From assembly GCF_009720385.1 (NCBI RefSeq), contig NZ_WARX01000014.1:295720-359719 (forward strand): a stretch of 64,000 bases of DNA, in the 5' to 3' direction. This document shows, piece by piece, positions 61,328 through 64,000 of this stretch. Positions within the stretch are counted from its first letter, which is position 1. Each line of letters starts with the position of its first letter. Source of the DNA: Catellatospora vulcania (lineage in GTDB: Bacteria; Actinomycetota; Actinomycetes; Mycobacteriales; Micromonosporaceae). A program made the position numbers and the translations under genes. The notes below the pieces were generated by a model. It had not been told where the DNA came from. It saw only the letters and a list, made by a program, of their open reading frames with translations, and did no database searches.

Positions 61328-63946
61328 GTGTCGTCTTCAGAGGGAGGCGACGGGGTCTCCGCCTCAGGTGCGCTCGGACAGGGGGCACGGATGGGCAGGT
61401 GGCTCACGCGCGCGGCGGACGGACTCTATCGCTGGTCCGGTGCCTCCTCGTTGACGTCACGTGTCCGCATTGTCATAACCTGTCTCGTCGTCACCGCTGT
61501 GCTGGTGGCGGGCATCGGTGCGATCCTCGGGGTCCGCGAGGGTGACCTCGGCCAGTTCGGCCTGCTCATCTGCCTGATCACGGCGGCTCACCTGTTCGGC
61601 CTGCGGATGCGGGTCGGCTCCACCACCATCGACGTCGACTGGGGCGAAGCCGCGCTGATCGTCGGCTTCATCCTGGTGCCGGTGTCCTGGATCCCCGCCG
61701 CGGCCGGCATCGGCGTGCTGCTGGCCAAGCCGGTGCTGTCCCTGTTCTCCGGCAACCGCACCAGCCCGATCGAGACGGTCCGGGCCGCCGCGTCGCTGAC
61801 CGTCTCCGCCGCCATCGCGGCGCTGGTGGTGTGGGCCGGCGGGGTGCCGATGGCCCCCGGGCCCGGCGCGTCCGGGATGTCCGCGCAGGCCGCCGCCGTG
61901 GTCGTGCTGGCCGCCCTCGTCTACCTGCTCAGCAGCGCCGGTCTGCTCGCGGTGCACCTGGCCGTGCGCGACGGGCAGAACATGATCGGGGTGGTCTGGC
62001 AGGCGCTGCGCGGCACCCCCGTGATGATCGTCGGCAACGTCGCGCTCGGCCTGGTCGCGGTGCGGCTGTGGGGCAGCAGCTGGCTCTGGGTGCTGCCGCC
62101 GCTGCTGTGGCTGCTGCACCAGCTCTACGTGCACCGGGTGCACGAGGACGAGGAGCGCCGCACCTGGCGGGCGTTCGCGCTGGCCAGCCGCTCACTGCAC
62201 CGGCTGGACGAGCTGGCCGTGGCCCAGGAGGGCCTGCAGGCGGCGCGTTCGCTGTTCCCGGTGCGGGCGGTCGAGCTCACCGTGCTCGGCTCGCAGACCA
62301 GATACCGCAGCGGCCTGCGTACCGGGGACGAGATCCTGGTGGAGCCGGTGTCGGATGCGCTCCCGGCCGACGCCGGGCGGGCGCCCTCGGTGACCCGGGT
62401 GCTGGAGGTGGCCGGCGGCCGGGTGGGCGTGCTCACCCTGCGCCTGCTGCGCCAGCGCGCCTGGGGCCCGAACGACCAGCACCGGCTGGCCGTGTTCGGC
62501 GACGCCCTGGCCGCCGCGCTGCACGACGCCGCGACCCACAACGCCCTACGCGAGCTGCGCGAACGCACCATGTACGAGTCCCATCACGACCCGCTGACCC
62601 GGCTGCTCAACCGCGACGCGCTGATGGACCGCGGCGACGCCGTGCTGCGCGGCCTCGACGCCCGCATCCCGGTCGCCCTGCTGCTGCTCGACATGGACCA
62701 CTTCAAAGAGGTCAACGACACCCTGGGCCACCTCGCCGGGGACGAGCTGCTGCAGAGCGCGGCGTCGCGGCTGTCCGCCGACGTCGGCGACGGCGAGCTG
62801 CTGGCCCGCCTCGGCGGCGACGAGTTCGCGCTGCTGGTCACCGACCTGCCCGGGTTGTCCGCCGAGCACGACGAGGTCGACCGGCTCAGCGCCGCCAACC
62901 TGGTCGCCCAGCGCCGGGCCCGCATGCTGACCGCGGCGCTGGCCAGCCCCACCGAGGTCGCCGGGGTGACGCTGTCGGCCGAGGTCTCGGTCGGCGTGGC
63001 CGTGGCGACCGCGGGCGAGTTCGACCTCACCGAGCTGCTGCGCCGCGCCGACGTCGCGCTGTACCAGGCGAAGGAGTCCGGTTCGCGGGTCGCCGCGTAC
63101 GACCCGCACCGCGACCGGACCAGCACCGACCGGCTCGCGCTGGTCGCCGAGCTGCGCGCCGCGCTCGCCGCCGACGACCAGCTCCACCTCGTCATGCAGC
63201 CCGCGGTCGAGCTGGACACCGGCGCGCCGTCCGGGGTGGAGGCGCTCATCCGCTGGCACCACCCGCGCCGCGGACTGCTGCTGCCCAAGCACTTCGTGCG
63301 CGCCGTCGAGGCCAGCGACCTGCTCGGCCGGTTCACCAGGCACGTGCTCGACCAGGCCCTCACACTGGCGGCCGAGTGGACCGCGCAGGGCCTCGACGTG
63401 CCCGTCGCGGTGAACCTGTCGCCGCGCAGCCTGCTGGACCCGCAGCTGCCCGCGGACGTGGACGAGCTGCTGCGCCGGCACGGCATACCGGCCGCCAAGC
63501 TGGTTCTGGAGATCACCGAGACGGTCGTGCTCAGCCCGCTGCCCGTCACCGACCAGGTGCTGCGGGAGCTGCGCGGGCTCGGGGTGCGGTTCGCGGTGGA
63601 CGACTTCGGCACCGGGTTCTCGTCGCTGACCTTCCTCACCCGGATCGCGGTCGACGAGCTGAAGGTGGACCGCACCTTCGTCGCGCGCATGGCCGAGTCG
63701 CGGCAGGCCGCGGCCATCGTGCAGGCGGTCGTCGACCTGGGCCGCCAGCTCGGCCTGCGGGTGGTCGCCGAGGGCGTGGAGACCGCCGACCAGCGGATCG
63801 CGCTGCGCCGCCTCGGCTGCGACGCCGGCCAGGGCTTCTACTTCTCCCACCCGCTGCCCGCCGACGAGATCACCGAGGCCCTGCACACCCTGAGCCGGGC
63901 CGCCCGCCCCGTCCGCCCGCTCCGCGCCCGCCCCCACACCGCCTGA
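61328..63946 (+). CDS. Membrane-bound GGDEF-EAL diguanylate cyclase/phosphodiesterase
   Basis: 872 aa. The GTG at 61328 has GGAG 6 nt upstream; an ATG at 61391 is an alternative. Residues about 45-270 hold six to eight membrane spans. A GAF-like region (about 290-410) follows. The GGDEF domain lies at about 415-590 with an intact GGDEF at 496-500 and no RxxD inhibitory site five residues before it. The EAL domain starts near 610, with EAL at 638-640, VNLSPRSL (Asn), LEITET (Glu), VDDFGTGFSSL (Asp-Asp), ELKVDRTF (Lys) and VVAEGVET (Glu), all the phosphodiesterase residues. Both activities seem possible. It controls c-di-GMP, probably sensing through the membrane part. Confidence 0.93.
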   Translation: MSSSEGGDGVSASGALGQGARMGRWLTRAADGLYRWSGASSLTSRVRIVITCLVVTAVLVAGIGAILGVREGDLGQFGLLICLITAAHLFGLRMRVGSTTIDVDWGEAALIVGFILVPVSWIPAAAGIGVLLAKPVLSLFSGNRTSPIETVRAAASLTVSAAIAALVVWAGGVPMAPGPGASGMSAQAAAVVVLAALVYLLSSAGLLAVHLAVRDGQNMIGVVWQALRGTPVMIVGNVALGLVAVRLWGSSWLWVLPPLLWLLHQLYVHRVHEDEERRTWRAFALASRSLHRLDELAVAQEGLQAARSLFPVRAVELTVLGSQTRYRSGLRTGDEILVEPVSDALPADAGRAPSVTRVLEVAGGRVGVLTLRLLRQRAWGPNDQHRLAVFGDALAAALHDAATHNALRELRERTMYESHHDPLTRLLNRDALMDRGDAVLRGLDARIPVALLLLDMDHFKEVNDTLGHLAGDELLQSAASRLSADVGDGELLARLGGDEFALLVTDLPGLSAEHDEVDRLSAANLVAQRRARMLTAALASPTEVAGVTLSAEVSVGVAVATAGEFDLTELLRRADVALYQAKESGSRVAAYDPHRDRTSTDRLALVAELRAALAADDQLHLVMQPAVELDTGAPSGVEALIRWHHPRRGLLLPKHFVRAVEASDLLGRFTRHVLDQALTLAAEWTAQGLDVPVAVNLSPRSLLDPQLPADVDELLRRHGIPAAKLVLEITETVVLSPLPVTDQVLRELRGLGVRFAVDDFGTGFSSLTFLTRIAVDELKVDRTFVARMAESRQAAAIVQAVVDLGRQLGLRVVAEGVETADQRIALRRLGCDAGQGFYFSHPLPADEITEALHTLSRAARPVRPLRARPHTA

Positions 63947-64000
63947 CCCACGCCCGCCGCCTCGCCGCGTCTCGCCCCGCCGCGCGCCGCCGCGCGCCGC

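Noticed and set aside
63947..64000. Possible repeat of gccgc/cgcgc units at the window end
   Set aside because: Short, low-complexity G/C sequence cut by the window edge; nothing can be concluded.

Overview
The window is chromosomal DNA from a very high G+C actinomycete. Mycothiol S-conjugate amidase (mca), a DivIC/DUF501/ppx cluster behind enolase, a PadR-HAAS pair, many leaderless genes and near-exclusive G/C at third codon positions fit a filamentous actinomycete, and by inference the Micromonosporaceae. Almost all genes are housekeeping or envelope genes. I see no prophage, transposase, CRISPR array or rRNA.

Layout. 1-7435: 3' part of a secreted family-26 glycosidase, then leftward cysC, ppc and an SDR dehydrogenase. 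7728-15540: a lipoprotein, mfd, ogt, a leftward membrane protein, a SurA-like lipoprotein and mazG. 15668-22160: a DUF885 protein, a lipoprotein, eno, DivIC, DUF501, argA-type acetyltransferase and ppx. 22231-26565: PadR/HAAS operon, two tandem LppU-like paralogues, dienelactone hydrolase and a family-5-type uracil-DNA glycosylase. 26634-32445: a DUF4129/MoxR/DUF58 operon and a type II NADH dehydrogenase. 32606-37822: a GT-C-like membrane protein, tRNA-Leu(UAA), a Bax1-I protein and a thiolase. 37876-41718: two SGNH hydrolases, a DUF1232 protein and cystathionine beta-synthase. 41834-50308: an anchored surface protein, a PIG-V-like mannosyltransferase, RNase Z, a dioxygenase-like lipoprotein, a GNAT protein, DUF952 and a GH3 glycosidase. 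50427-64000: four small membrane or lipoproteins, msrA/metB, an amidase, DUF4328, threonine dehydratase, greA, DUF4307, mca and a GGDEF-EAL protein.

How genes work together. metB and cystathionine beta-synthase, although 12 kb apart, cover both directions of transsulfuration. cysC supplies PAPS. msrA and mca handle oxidised methionine and mycothiol conjugates. The MoxR-DUF58-DUF4129 genes are a translationally coupled membrane operon.

Main novelty. Four junctions between co-directional genes (11968, 22551, 27338 and 38750) hold a related 22-24 codon mini-ORF. In each, the start overlaps the upstream stop and the stop overlaps the downstream start. The shared C-terminal ERSEE coding motif doubles as a GAGGAG ribosome-binding site. 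It looks like a portable translational-coupling cassette. A fifth, unrelated 31-codon leader ORF with its own leaderless promoter overlaps the start of one SGNH gene.

Four further families of inverted repeats occur twice each, and two of them sit only at convergent gene ends. At least thirteen genes carry a TANNNT box 6-7 nt before the start codon and no Shine-Dalgarno sequence. The only in-frame TTA codon I found is in moxR, about 5.5 kb from the tRNA that reads it.
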